Shown piece after piece: positions 43,068-55,100 of a DNA stretch of 64,000 nucleotides. Each line of letters starts with the position of its first letter. Position 1 is the first letter of the stretch. The notes beneath the pieces were generated by a model that saw only the letters and a program-made list of their open reading frames with translations, was not told the origin of the DNA and ran no database searches. The stretch lies in assembly GCF_963678635.1 (NCBI RefSeq), contig NC_087069.1, positions 38,775,076-38,839,075 on the forward strand. Reading direction: 5' to 3'. The translations under genes and the position numbers were made by a program. The DNA comes from Symsagittifera roscoffensis (taxonomy: Eukaryota; Xenacoelomorpha; Acoela; Convolutidae).

Positions 43068-44578
43068 AATTTTAGCCTTCATCCAACGATCATCTGAAAA
43101 ATTCACAAAAGAAAATAAAAATTAAAAACTTCTTCAAACTGTTTAAAACTCTATTAATTTTTTGCACCAAATAATTAAATGAAAATAATACCAATGCAAT
43201 AATTTAATTTATAAATTTTTTCCCAAATGCAGTAAATCTAATAATGATGAAAATTTGTAACTTAATTTTCCCCAACAACTAGCAGTAAAATTGAAATTCT
43301 ATGTAGTAAATTAATAAGAAGAAAATGCAGTACTAACCTTTTGATATTTTCATTCATTCGCACAAAGATTCTATCCACACTCGCACAGCTCGCCCACGAA
43401 GAATTGTTTAAATAATGAATTTCAGTTTCAAGCTTTCACACTCAACAACTCTAACACACGATAACAAGTTTCAAACTTTCCTTAACCCGGTTGGAAAGGA
43501 ATTATATACTAAACAAAACTAACCAATGCAGCTTACTAAACACCACAACACATAGCATAACAGCATGACTAAGAAAAGGAAACCAACGGTACCCAAACCG
43601 GATTAACCCAGTTTAAAACTGGATAATTTATTCTTTTGAAGACTATTATAAAGTCTAAGAAAGAAATAATAAAACACAAAAAAGTCGAAAGACAAACCCA
43701 TACCACAAACAATTTGATTTTTGAAAAAAGGACACAACCAACAAAACATAAGAAAAACCACAACAAACCCAACATAAAACGTTGTCACATAACAGGACCT
43801 CTCACAAAAACCGCATGCAATCATACTCCCACTCCTGGCCTAACCCACCAGAAGAGGACGTCCTGAGCATGCTCTATAGCCGGCCTAACCCACCGCGCTA
43901 CATCCACGCTTTGTGACACACACTCCTATTTTTAATAAGAGCAACTCAAGGGTGAGTAACTCTTCAAAATAACTGAACTAAAACAAAAAGCTTTTGTGAA
44001 AACAACTAACCAAAATCATAATTAAAAAACATTAAACTAATAAAAGTTTTATAAAATGTAAATTATATTATGCAATATATAGATCAGCATACAACACCAA
44101 AGACGAACATCCAAAGACAAAATGAACCCACTACACTCGAAAAAGAATGGCCAACCACAATCAATATGCCGCCCACAATCACAACTCAAAGGATTTAGAG
44201 TACGACTTGACTTCGCAGAAAAGGACTTCATTGAACTAGACCAATGACCACCTCGATGTTCAAGTATACGTACAGATCCGAGTAACCAGGCATCCCCTCC
44301 ACGCACAAACTCCACGCCATTCCCAGACAAGATCAAAACACAAAGAAGTTCTCATCAATGAAACAGAAAAACCTGACATAGCCAACCATTCTGAAATCAG
44401 ATTTGAGTTTGTTGCGAAAACCCAGTCGTTGTCATGAGATGACACAACGATCGAACCTGGAACTTCCCTAACAAGAGAACCCAGAAGAAATATGATGTTC
44501 GCCAAACACCAACGTCCATCATCCATCCTTTGAATTACAGAAAGACTATTCTAAAAAACTCTGCAAAACCCGGATGGG
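43068..44578 (+). other. 3' non-coding region of the young element
   Basis: About 1.5 kb with no convincing gene. Two copies of GGCCTAACCCACC (near 43838 and 43882) stand out, as does a short purine stretch GGATGGG just before the LTR, a weak polypurine tract. Small ORFs here have no coding character. Confidence 0.5.
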
Positions 44579-44988
44579 TGGAACCTGATCTAAACTACAT
44601 TTTATGATTTGATAAATTAGATATTTTACCAATGTAAAGTATTTAATATTAACCAATCATGATCCATCTGACTAACAATCCACTTATTTGTAAGTGCTGA
44701 AATTACTTGTAATTTCAGCACCAGAGAGATTTGAATTTAACTTAGAAATTAGTTGACTCTCCAAGAAGACTTCAGCAACCGCAATAAACCAGTATACCCT
44801 AGATCTATTGAGCCTAGCAGAGACTAGTTAAACAACCTGAGACTAGATAGTATAAGAGTAAGATTAGGATCGGTATTAGACTAAGAAGTTGCACGAATCT
44901 ATCCGGCCGAAAATAAGATAGCGTGACGAGCAGACGGTGTACCCTATCCGAAATTACTCTATGAGTTATACACTTCGGTTCTAACTCA
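44579..44988 (+). repeat. 3' LTR of the young element
   Basis: 410 bp, same ends as the 5' LTR, with one visible difference (T at 44610 against G at 26122). Followed by CTTT (44989-44992), the target duplication. Confidence 0.95.
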
Positions 44989-45069
44989 CTTTGCAAGTTC
45001 GTAAAAACTTTATGGATGACTTTACTCGGGTTAAATTTGTGATTTTAAACATTGTAAAATTGAGAACCT
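44989..45069 (-). repeat. right arm of inverted repeat, outer stub
   Basis: Eighty-one bases beyond the young element's 3' LTR continue the homology to the left arm (3859-3939, inverted) with a few substitutions. Homology stops at 45069, exactly opposite the copy 1 LTR boundary. Confidence 0.85.
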
Positions 45070-48000
45070 ACCCTTTGCTACAAACAAACAGATTTGTCGA
45101 CCTTCTTATCAATCATTCCAGCTTAATAACTTCGAACTCCTTGACTGCTGCTTTAGCAGTGAAAGGGGTTTGCAATATTTTTGGTATTAGATACTTTGCA
45201 TTCTTACATTATCTTGTTCACTCTCTACACCCATCAGTCAAGTCCACAATATTTCTGTTGCCAACACAGCCAATTGAACTCGTCCAGCATCGCCTTTTGT
45301 CCTGGATGTCCTCTGTAAACCGAAATCAACACTGATGGTTGTTGGTTGCACCACGTTGACTTCTTCTGAGCTCTCACCATCCATTCTTAGATCAATTTCC
45401 TGGATCGAGTGTTCCTGTTTTAATCAGGGTTGATGTTGTCTATGGCTGTACTCGCAGTAGTTGCGCTCAGTTCAAATTGGGTAGAGACTGAGCTTCATCC
45501 CAAATGTCCGCTATCCGAGATCGTAAATTCCCAAAAGACAATAATTTCGGTGTGCTCTCCACCAGTGCCTTTCTCCTTAATTCCCAACTCACTATTGGTG
45601 GAGTTCCTTCCGTATCTGAACTGAAGTTTCAATCACCCCGACGGTCTTGGTTTCTGTTGTTCTCTTGATTATCTCAGTTTTCTCGACGAACTGGGTTTTT
45701 AGTTTTTTTCTCTTTTTCATCGTCCATGTTTTCTTATTTGCCACTTTCCTCCTAAGGTTCTACAGTTTTTTCCGAATGTTTTACGCGCTGACTGAAATTT
45801 AAACTGATTTGGTTTTAAACTGAGCTCCTGCAACTTTGCCGATTGCCGAGTTTGATCGATTTAGTCCTGCTTGAACTTTACTTGTTTTTGTGCGATTTGG
45901 TTGATATGGCAACCGTACAATCTCGTATCACGTAAATAATTCTGCTCTGCTCGCTCAGAAACAAAATAGAATGTTTTCATTCCGATTGAGCTCTACAGGG
46001 TTTTTCAGACTACTGCTTCATGAAACATGTTTAATATTTTTTTGCCTCGAACTTTTTGTCTCGTTCAGTTTCGGGGCCATTTTTTCACGAGAAAAGTAAT
46101 CAACAATTTTCATGTTGTTTCTCGGGGTGTATGTGATCGAATGTAAGCAACAATCGATCTACGCATTTCTTCATTGTAATGAATATGTTTTGTTTGACCT
46201 ATTGCTGTCTAATACTGCGTTAATGGCTTCAAGACTGAATACAACTATAAATTCTTTCCACCAGAATGTAGTGATTGAATATGTACATAGCCCTCACTGA
46301 TGCCAGCAGTTTCAAGTCACTGGTTGGATTTTTTTTCTTGAGCTGTAATGTATCTTGGCGCAAATGAGATTGGTACCTTCTACCCTAAGTCTGTTAGCCG
46401 TTCTAGAAAAACCCCGTGTCCACTGTAACTCGCAGCATATTTTATTCCGTTTTTTCCGCTGGTCACAGGAGATTCTTCTGAGTGAAATTGGTAGTGCTAA
46501 ACTTGATATCTTCAAAAATGGCTGTGTGTTGTACCCCCTATTATAACTTGTTCACTGAAGTTTTCTTTTTTTGAAGTTTTTCTAATCTCTTTTCTTAACA
46601 ATGGTCTTAATTTATCTGTCAGCAATTCCAATTAATCTTTTTGGAGATTCCAATTTCAGGATTATGTTTTTGGTGATTTTAGGGAACAACATTTCTTCTG
46701 GCAAATTTTGTCCCGACTGTTACCCTCTTTTTCTAAAGACACCGCATTTCGATAGTTTCATTATCAATTTTTCCTTATTCAAATTCTCCATCATTTTTGA
46801 AAACCAATTTCTCATCCTCTGCTTTATTGGCTTTTGAAACTATACGATTTTCTTTAAGAAAACAAAATGAGTTTTTCTTTCTTTTGATTATTTTATTCAT
46901 GGCAATTTGAAATTTTTCTACCAGATCTGTCAGCCCGTAGAATCCCGTGAGAAACCTACTTTTTTTTCAATTGTGACCCTCATATTTTTGATAATACTAA
47001 CTAACTCACCTCATTCAACAATTCATCTTCATTTGGGCTGCCGATTTTCAACTTTCAACAGCTGTCTATTTGTCGATTCTGTATCCGAGGCCTTGATTGA
47101 GGCTTTTTTCCCCTGTAGATACAATGAAACAAAAAAGCAATCACTTGTGCTTTTGTCTATTTGGAAAATTTGTTTTTTGGTCAATCTTTTTTTTTCACTT
47201 TATCTTGCACGTGAGTCGGTATTCTTCTCCTCATTCTTGAATTAGGTGCAAAGAGTGCTTGATATGTGAGCTAACAACAACTTTTATATGAAAATTTGTT
47301 TAAAAAAAGTTTATGTAAAACTTTTCATTGCCAGCCTTCAGACTGCTTCCATAAAAGAACGTCAAGTCTTAGCTTCTCTCTTGAGCCCTCTGCTGTTTTT
47401 GTTGTTAATCGCACTTTTTTGGTTTAGTCTCAGATTTTACCTTTTCCCCGTTTTCTAATCAACAGTGCTGCTCTCTGCACTTCTCAGTTTGCAGATCTGA
47501 TGTCATTATTAGAAAAGGTTGCTTACTATAGCCTCAAATTGGACTGTCTGTTTCAATTTTTCCTCTTGGAGAATTTTTCTCCAAAGTATCATTGAATTGC
47601 TTCACCGGTGCCTAACTCAGAAAAGATAATGAACTAGATGATTCCATGGTCTTATCTGGTATAATCTGATTTTCAATTTCACGCACGCTGTAAACGATTT
47701 CATTATTTCCCTTTCTGAACTCTTGCGTTTCAGTTTTCCTCATTATCAATTTCTCTGTTAACTGATTTTGCATTTTTTCCAGGTATTGAGTCTAGTTTCA
47801 ATTTACTGCTATATCATATTGATTACTTTGTCAAAATTACAACAGTCGAAATCTTCTTTTAGGTTACATTCGTCCTCCGAATCATCCGAAATATCTTATC
47901 ATTCGATAATTTGCTATGGCATTGAGTCTAAATAAAAAGGTTGTCATAGCCTTTTGATTGTTTTGTCATAATTTACTTTCTTCCTCCGACTCCTCCGAGT

Positions 48001-48950
48001 TCACTCATTTTTCGATAAACTGTAAGCATTGACAAAACAGCTAGGTTTGTTTCAGTTTTCGCTCGTTTCCCCCATTGATCGACAATATGTGGGATGTCTT
48101 TCTTGCACGGTTTTTGGCTGTTTGTTGTGTTTGTGGTTCCTTTGCCCCGAAGATGGGTTTGTCTGTTCTTCTCGTTATCTAATCGCTCTTTTCATGTTCT
48201 GATTTTGAACTCGGGTTATGTGTTCATGTTCTATTTTCACTGTAAAACTCCTTGCCGAAGTACCTGCTGTGACTTACCTCGGGTCTGATCTTTGAAAGCC
48301 GATAATTGTTTGCTTGCCATGTTTGAACTTTATAGCATTCTTAAGTACTTCTTGTGGACGAAGAATTTGGATTGTGCGTGAGTCTTGTAACGTTATGTTT
48401 TTCATTAGGTATTTTAGAAAAAAGTATCATACTATTTCATCCTCGAATGAACCCAGCTCTGACCTAATTGTCTGGGCCGTTACTGCGGCATGATATGCTT
48501 TCATGATTCGTTGTTCTCCTGACTGTGAGTGTTATTATCTCTCACAAGTTATTATCTCTCATTTTCTCGAAAGCTTATTTTGCTTTTTTATTTTTTCCTT
48601 ACAACTGAGTGTTGATTTTTTTTTGTGAATTTATTTTTGCGTGAGCTTTTTTCGTTCTTTTCAGTGTCTAGTAAGAGGAACAGTCGAGGGAAAAAAGTTT
48701 TTGCTTCCAAGATGTAAGCATCATGTCCGATCTTTGGTCCTCTTCCTTTTTTCTTCATTCTCCATTATCAGCCGTTAATTTTTCTAGGTCCAACCGATCT
48801 TTGAGTTCTCTTGCTGCCAAAGAAACGGGAGTTTCCCCAGTTTTCAGACGACTCTGGACGTGAAGGTTGTTTTTTATGGACTTAGGATCTCTAAATAGGA
48901 ACTCTGGGTTCTCATTTTCTTTGACAGTTATCGCTATTAGAAAACATTCC
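45070..48950 (-). pseudogene. decayed minus-strand coding remnant, unrecognised
   Basis: Strong plus-strand pyrimidine bias. Minus-strand translation gives short protein-like stretches split by stops: around 45620-45490 (SWELRRKALVESTPKLLSF), around 45420-45250 (MDGESSEEVNVVQPTTISV), around 47250-47050, and acidic segments near 47990 and 47880 (VNSEESEEESKL and SDDSEDECNLKEDF). Orientation matches the remnant at 25950-24793, so these may be upstream parts of the same dead gene, split by the young element. Function unknown; a transposase N-terminus is one possibility for the acidic repeats. Confidence 0.3.
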
Positions 48951-49535
48951 AGCTAAAAATTAAACTAGCACGTCAGACCAGGATGTGCCGCTGGTCGTCC
49001 AAAATAACGGGATGCCCATGTCGGTACGATTATTTTGTGACAACGATCTAAGCCATGCTGGTTTTTGAACAAACGCTTTTTTGTCGCTCTAGCGAGTTTA
49101 ACCAAGTTGCTGGGTTCCGCAGTTGAGCGGCGTAAGCTTATTCAAGTTCAACAACAAATCTCCAAACTTAGAGTCAAACTACAGAATCCGGAGCAAAATA
49201 TTGAAGCCCAGACAAAAAATCCCGATTCCTGAGTCAAGGAATAGGGATTTTTTGTGGGTTTTTTCTCTTTCGCAAATGATGTGGTGTTAACAGTTTGTGT
49301 GCAGCTGTCACAGAAATCACAAGTTTTTCATTTGCTTATTTTGAAATCAAAAAGCTCAAAATCTTGAGGTTTGCGATTCAATGGTCAAACTCATGGAAGC
49401 GGAGAGACGAAAAACTCTCTGAACTTTTTCTCAGATTTCATCAACGAAACTTCTATATCAATCAAATAAACCAAAAATGGAAATCACAGTGTTTTCATAA
49501 CCGATCTTGGCGTAGGAGTTTCTCGCATCCAAGTT
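48951..49535. other. intergenic segment with a strong hairpin
   Basis: No gene supported. 49213-49254 folds into a stem of 17 pairs with one mismatch (CAAAAAATCCC ... GGGATTTTTTG around ATTCCT/AGGAAT) and a 6-base loop. Confidence 0.5.
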
Positions 49536-51370
49536 TAGGCGTAAGTAATCGATTATAACGGATTATTATGATAATTTTTTGACCATTATAATCGATTATC
49601 ATTACCAAAATTAGGTCTTTAAGTCATTTATAATTGATTATAATCGTGATATTTTCCAAGAGATTATAATCTCTTATAATCGATTATAATTGATTATAGT
49701 TCTTAGTAAAACCCTTAAAATCAATTATAACCGATTAAAATCGATTATAATCTCTTATTTCGCCAAAGTTTTGACAAGTCAAAAAAATCGAATTTTATCT
49801 TATGGGTTATTATTTTTGTGTCAAAAGGAAAATTTCTAAAAGAGAGATCTCTTGAACACTTTGGTTCATCTGAACACAAAGTTTTACAATGAAAGAAAAG
49901 TTTCATAGAGATCCCTTCATATGAGTGGATAGGTTCCTGCGGTAGATGAAAAAAATTCTGAATCAATTAAGAAACTACATCAATTTGCTGATGTTTTGGT
50001 GCTTAGAAAAGCTTAAAATAAGCATTACAAAACAACTCTAGCGGGGAAGAACTGAAAAAAACTTATAAAATTGAATTAATTGGAAAACTTTAAGAATATT
50101 TTTCTCACTTTTCATAGGAACCAACTTCTACAAAAAACGTTAAATATAAACAATTTAAATGCAAGTTCGAAGACAAAACGGACAAACAAAAGGTATTATA
50201 ATCAATTATAATCGATTATATTGAATTTTTGTGCAAAACTAATAAACTAGAACTTTGAATAAAAGTAATGGATTATAATTGTATCAAAAAGTAGACGAAT
50301 AAATAATCGAATATATTAGATTATAATGGATTAGAACCATTTATAATTTGATTTTAAAAAGAGATTATAATCGATTTTTATTTAATTAAAATTTATTGTT
50401 TTTCAATTTTAGTAAGACTGGTTCTCGCTTATTAACGCTTGAAACTGGATGCAGGTACTTAAGTCGCCAAAAATTAGGTCTTTAAGTCATTTATAATTGA
50501 TTATAATCGTGATATTTTCCAAGAGATTATAATCTCTTATAATCGATTATAATTGATTATAGTTCTTAGTAAAACCCTTAAAATCAATTATTATCGATTA
50601 TAATTGATTATAATCTCTTATTTTGCCGAAATTTTCCTGTAATCGAATTATATCTTATGTGTTATTATTTTTGTGTCAATAAGAAAATCTCTAAAAGAGA
50701 GATCTCTTGAACACTTTGGTTTATCTGAACACAAAGTTTTACCACGAAACAAAAGTTTCATAGAAACCCTTTCATTGAGTGAAAAGGTTCTCGCGGTAGA
50801 TGAAAAATAAATTTTCCGAATCAATCATGAAAATAAATCAATTTGCTGATGTTTTGGTGTTTAAAAAGCTTGAAATATGCATCACAAAACAGCTCTAATG
50901 GGGAAGAATTGAAGAAAAAATAAACTTATAAAATTGAATTAATTGGAAAACTTTTCAAATAGTTTTCTCGTTTTTCATAGGAACCAACGTCCACAAAAAG
51001 CATAAAAAATAAGCAAATTAGATGCAACTTCGAAGACAAAAATGGACAAACAAAATGGATTATAATCAATTATAATCGACTATAATGTATTTTTGTGCAA
51101 AAATAACGAAATTCAAATTTGATTAAAAATAGTAAATTATAATCAATAATAATCGATTATAATGGTATCGAAAAATCGACGAATAGAAAACGGATTATAA
51201 TCGATTATAATGGATTATGACGGATTATAATTAATTATAATTTGATTTTAAAAGGAGAGATTATAATCGATTATTAATTGATTAAAATCGATTGTTTCTC
51301 AGTTTTAGTGAGACTGGTACTAAAATCTTAATATAATCGATCATTAACGCTTGAAACTGGATGCAGTTTG
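49536..51370. repeat. duplicated AT-rich block full of ATAATCGATTATAAT motifs
   Basis: Dozens of variants of the self-complementary word TTATAATCGATTATAA are scattered through two direct copies of a larger segment (about 49604-50456 and 50470-51365), recognisable by shared text such as AAATTAGGTCTTTAAGTCAT and AACGCTTGAAACTGGATGCAG. No gene. Confidence 0.85.
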
Positions 51371-52169
51371 TTTTGTTTTACAGAGTTTAAAAGCAAGTTT
51401 TTTTAGTCATATGAAAACAGCAACTTTAGTTAACAACGAGCCATTGTTTAATGCATTAAAGTTTACAAAGTTCTTACATTTGAAAAACTTCGAAACAAAA
51501 AACTTCGAAACCATGTCTATGGTTGTCTATGAACTTATATTTGCTTGGCTTATAGTTTCTAACTTTTGCAACGTTTGTTTCAATTCTACAATTTTATTTC
51601 TAAAATTTACATGAAAAAGTTTTATTTCAACCATTTCCAGACATTTGCTTGATTTTGAAAGAAAACCTTTTTTAGGGACAAGTTGTTGGAATAAGTTGGC
51701 CAGTGAATTAGATGTATAAGAGTCATAGCGAAAAACCAAGTAATTTCCTGCGATACATTTTTTTTTATTTCAAAACGCCATACCCATTCTACATTGTTAG
51801 CCGAGATTTACTTCAAAATCTCGTTCAAAATGACGGATCTTTCAACGTCTTGCATTGCTACCACCATTCATTTTTGTGAATTTCAGTAATTTTTAGTGGC
51901 TTTACTCTGTTTCGCAAGTGATCGCGGTGTTAATTCATGTTTTAATTGAAAAGAAAATTGTTTTTTCAGCTCAGTTGTCAAATATTGTAAGTTGATCGAA
52001 AAAATATGCAAGATAATATAATTATTAAAAATAAACATTTAAACATTATTTGATTCATATTCTCTAATAAAATATTTCATAAATAAAAAATATATAAAAA
52101 TAGCACAAGTTTTAGATTTATGCCGGCCTCTAGTTCGTCATCTAAGCTTTGCTGAGTTATGTCTTGATG
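51371..52169. other. 3' flank of the minus-strand gene, no gene seen
   Basis: AT-rich sequence downstream of the gene's stop codon. An exact AATAAA on the minus strand within a short distance was not convincingly found. ORFs here lack coding character. Confidence 0.4.
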
Positions 52170-55100
52170 TTATCTTCTGTATGCCGGCCTTCCAAACTTG
52201 TCGTATAGATTTTTGTTCACATGCTTCAGATGAGCTAAAAACTCACTTTTGTTACTGAAAAGAGGTTCGATTTCAATGTGGGAAAGATAGTCTGTTTTCT
52301 GTTGTTCTTTTCCATCATAGATTTCCTGCTCATTTTCAGCTATGAACATGCAGAGGGTCATGATTTCTTGGTGTTTTAGTTCGAGAAGACGCCATGTTTC
52401 CTTTTCCCGTTTTTCCAAAATCTAAACAGCATAGCTCTACATCCATAGCTAAAAACCTTTCGACACATCACTAATACCATAAAAACTGAAAAATCTTTCA
52501 ATTCTGTGCAGCGTAGCTAAGTTTTTTTTTGAAAAAATGAACTAGAAATTTGAGTTAAATGTGAGGTTTCTTGAACAATTCTTTTTTCTCATTAAAAAAT
52601 TCTAAGTTTTTGCTTTTTTGTACATTGCCGCCAACTTTTCTTTTAGTCTTCTCAATTCTAGTGGACAGATTTTTGTTCAAAAAATAACCTTTTGGCAATA
52701 TTTCAAATATCTGGCAGATCAACCACGAAACGTTCCAGAGAGGTCTTTGGCGCAAATTTGATCTTCATAAACGGAAGCCATATATTGTTGGGGAAAAGCG
52801 CGCCAACGAAAAATTAAAAGCATTTTTTTGATCGAAGCCTTCGTTCCAAAAAATTCAAAAAGACAGAAACTTTTTCATGGTGTTTGCTGCTTAGATATTA
52901 TTAGATAGATTTATCCAATAAACTTTTTGGTCATATGTTTATCATCAAACGAGCAATTCCGTTTTTGATAGCTGTAGACTTGTTGCACAGGATAGTTTTC
53001 ATAACTTATACATTGTTTGGTAGTTTTTTGATGTTTTCTTTTTCTCAAACTTTTTAGAGAAGACAAGCTTTCACTTTTCTCGATTTCAGTTTCAGTTAGC
53101 AGTGTTTCTGTGACTTCAGTGTGCACTGCTTGTTTTTTGGCTTTGGTTAAAAAAGGACTTAGCTATTACAATAACCTGTCACTAATAACTTGTAACAGAA
53201 AAACGAGACGAGTAGGAATTGGTTTTTACATTAAATCAGGGTTCAATTATGGAACCTTTAATAGAAGCCCGAAAATCATAATGAAATTTTAGGCATAATA
53301 ATTAGTTTTACATCCCTAGTCAAAACTCTATGCTGTGAAGCAACAAATTATCCAATTGATAACATTATTGAATCTTCTTTTTGAATCACACAAGCTCATT
53401 CAGCTTCAAATCCGATGATTTATATCCGGTCTGCTGGTTTATCAAAAAAGGTGCGATCAAATCTCTTAGCAACTTCGTTAAAAAAATTGCATAATGAGCA
53501 TGCACTGGTTAGAGTTAAGGGCCTTAATGACCCGAGAAACAAAACATCGATTGGTTTATTCTGGGCAATTTTTGAAAAGATTAACTGCAAAATTTGCAGA
53601 GAATAAAATATTTTTTAAATAGTTCATTCTGTGCCATAGAAGCTATTCATTAAAAAGCTTTTTTTTTGGTGAAGCATATATCAGTCCTCATCCTTCAGTT
53701 TGGTTAAAACCTAAACTTGAGTAACTGAATTGACTCAAATCTGTAAGATTATGGTGGAGCAACTAACACAAGTTACGATATCCGGAACTTCAATTGGATA
53801 TGAATTTCATGTTTTACAAAAACTGTGTCTCTTAAGAAATTATTTTCAAATGCGAATCTCGGCGATGTTGAAAACATATAAACCAAAAATTTATATTGGT
53901 CACGGAAGAAAGCCAGAGCGAAACAAGAAAGAAATGAATCTTTTGATAAACAATCCAGTAAAAAAAATTCACTGAAAACACGCCAATGGAGAAATTTTGT
54001 TTCTCAGAACTAAAAATAACTGCTGCCGAAAAATCAGATCAAATTTTATCTCAAAAACTTCATTTTTTGTGCAAATTTTAAAATCTGTTTATACGAAAAA
54101 CGAAATTGAATGGAAAACAGACACTAACAGTTATTCATGAAAGTGAAAATATTCAATTTGGGAAAGAAACTGTGTTTTTTTCTAAACATTGCGAGGCCAA
54201 ACTGTGAACTGGATAGGCGAACAATTTCATGTCCATATGCTCCTGGATTCCAGAGACAAATCTTTAAAAATGTTCCAAAAAGTAAGTGGATTCCTGGATT
54301 CCGCTTACAACATTTCAGTGGATTCCGCGTACAAAAATCTCTAACGTAAATTTTGTTGGCACATTGATTTTGTTGGGGATTCCGCAACGAGCGTAAACAG
54401 ATAGTTGTTTCGGATTCCGCAAATGTACGCAGACTCCGCAAATGTAAGTGGATTCCGCAAATTTATGCGGATTCTAATTACAAGTTCCGGATTCCACATA
54501 CAGTTGCGGTTTCCGCGACAGCTTAAGTTTACTAAGCACATATAATATTATTTGCTCATGGATTCCAAAAACTGGTTCTGGATTCCACACGTTTTGTGGC
54601 GGATTCCGCAAAATTGCCTGTTTTAGGATTGATTTTGAGCAATACAGAGTTTTTTGCTATTTGACCGTGGAATCCAAAACAGCAGAGAAGAGTAGCAAGG
54701 TTGCGGATTCCGCGACAAATCAATGTTTTGCCTGTTGCGGAATCCACTTACAATTCACAAAATGCACAGTTTGGCCTCCTAATGAATTTTGGAGACAAAT
54801 TGGATCGTGAGCCAAAACAAACAGTTGAAGGCTTAATTCGTAACTCACCGTAACAAGCAAATCATCCAAAAAAATGAAGTGATATGATAAAAAAAAGTCT
54901 TAAGCAAACTGCATTTTGTCTGAAAAACAGTTTGAATTTAAGGACAATACTAAGACTGCCGAAGCTATTGTTCCAAACTCTGAACAAACTCTTTCATAAG
55001 GCACTTGATAGAAAAAATACATCATACTTTTCATTTATGGATCCGTGAAAGCGATAGAGTTGATAAAGAAATGTATCCCAACAATTGTTATCGGTATGGT

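Larger units (their letters stand above)
26091..44988 (+). mobile_element. young, 18.9 kb endogenous-retrovirus-like Ty3/gypsy element
   Basis: Two 410-bp LTRs (26091-26500 and 44579-44988), both TG...CA, differ at one visible position (26122 G, 44610 T). CTTT flanks both sides (26087-26090 and 44989-44992), and the left palindrome arm shows the uninterrupted site (AAAG at 3936-3939). Order: LTR, primer-binding site, leader, gag, protease, RT/RNase H/integrase, accessory frames, envelope-like gene, further accessory frames, 3' region, LTR. Total length is far above the usual 5-10 kb of this group because of a long leader, long gag and several extra genes. All genes are on the plus strand. Confidence 0.95.

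Noticed and set aside
44440-44520. tRNA-derived SINE on the minus strand (GGTTCGATC, B-box-like)
   Set aside because: No matching A box, no foldable cloverleaf and no A-rich tail; the word alone is weak evidence.
26091-44988. Alternative genetic code (TAA/TGA as sense) to explain in-frame stops of the young element
   Set aside because: Env and pol are long and end at ordinary stops, the host gene on the same contig uses TAA as a stop, and other frames show many stops of all kinds.
46112-47245. Plus-strand ORFs at 46112-46300 and 46601-47245 as small membrane proteins
   Set aside because: They arise from plus-strand T-richness, which makes any frame look hydrophobic; the opposite strand reads more like protein.
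49213-49254. Histone 3' stem-loop or bacterial terminator
   Set aside because: Stem and loop do not fit the histone consensus, there is no histone gene nearby, and the locus is eukaryotic.
49536-51370. CRISPR array
   Set aside because: Repeats are short, self-complementary and irregular, embedded in a eukaryotic locus with no cas genes.
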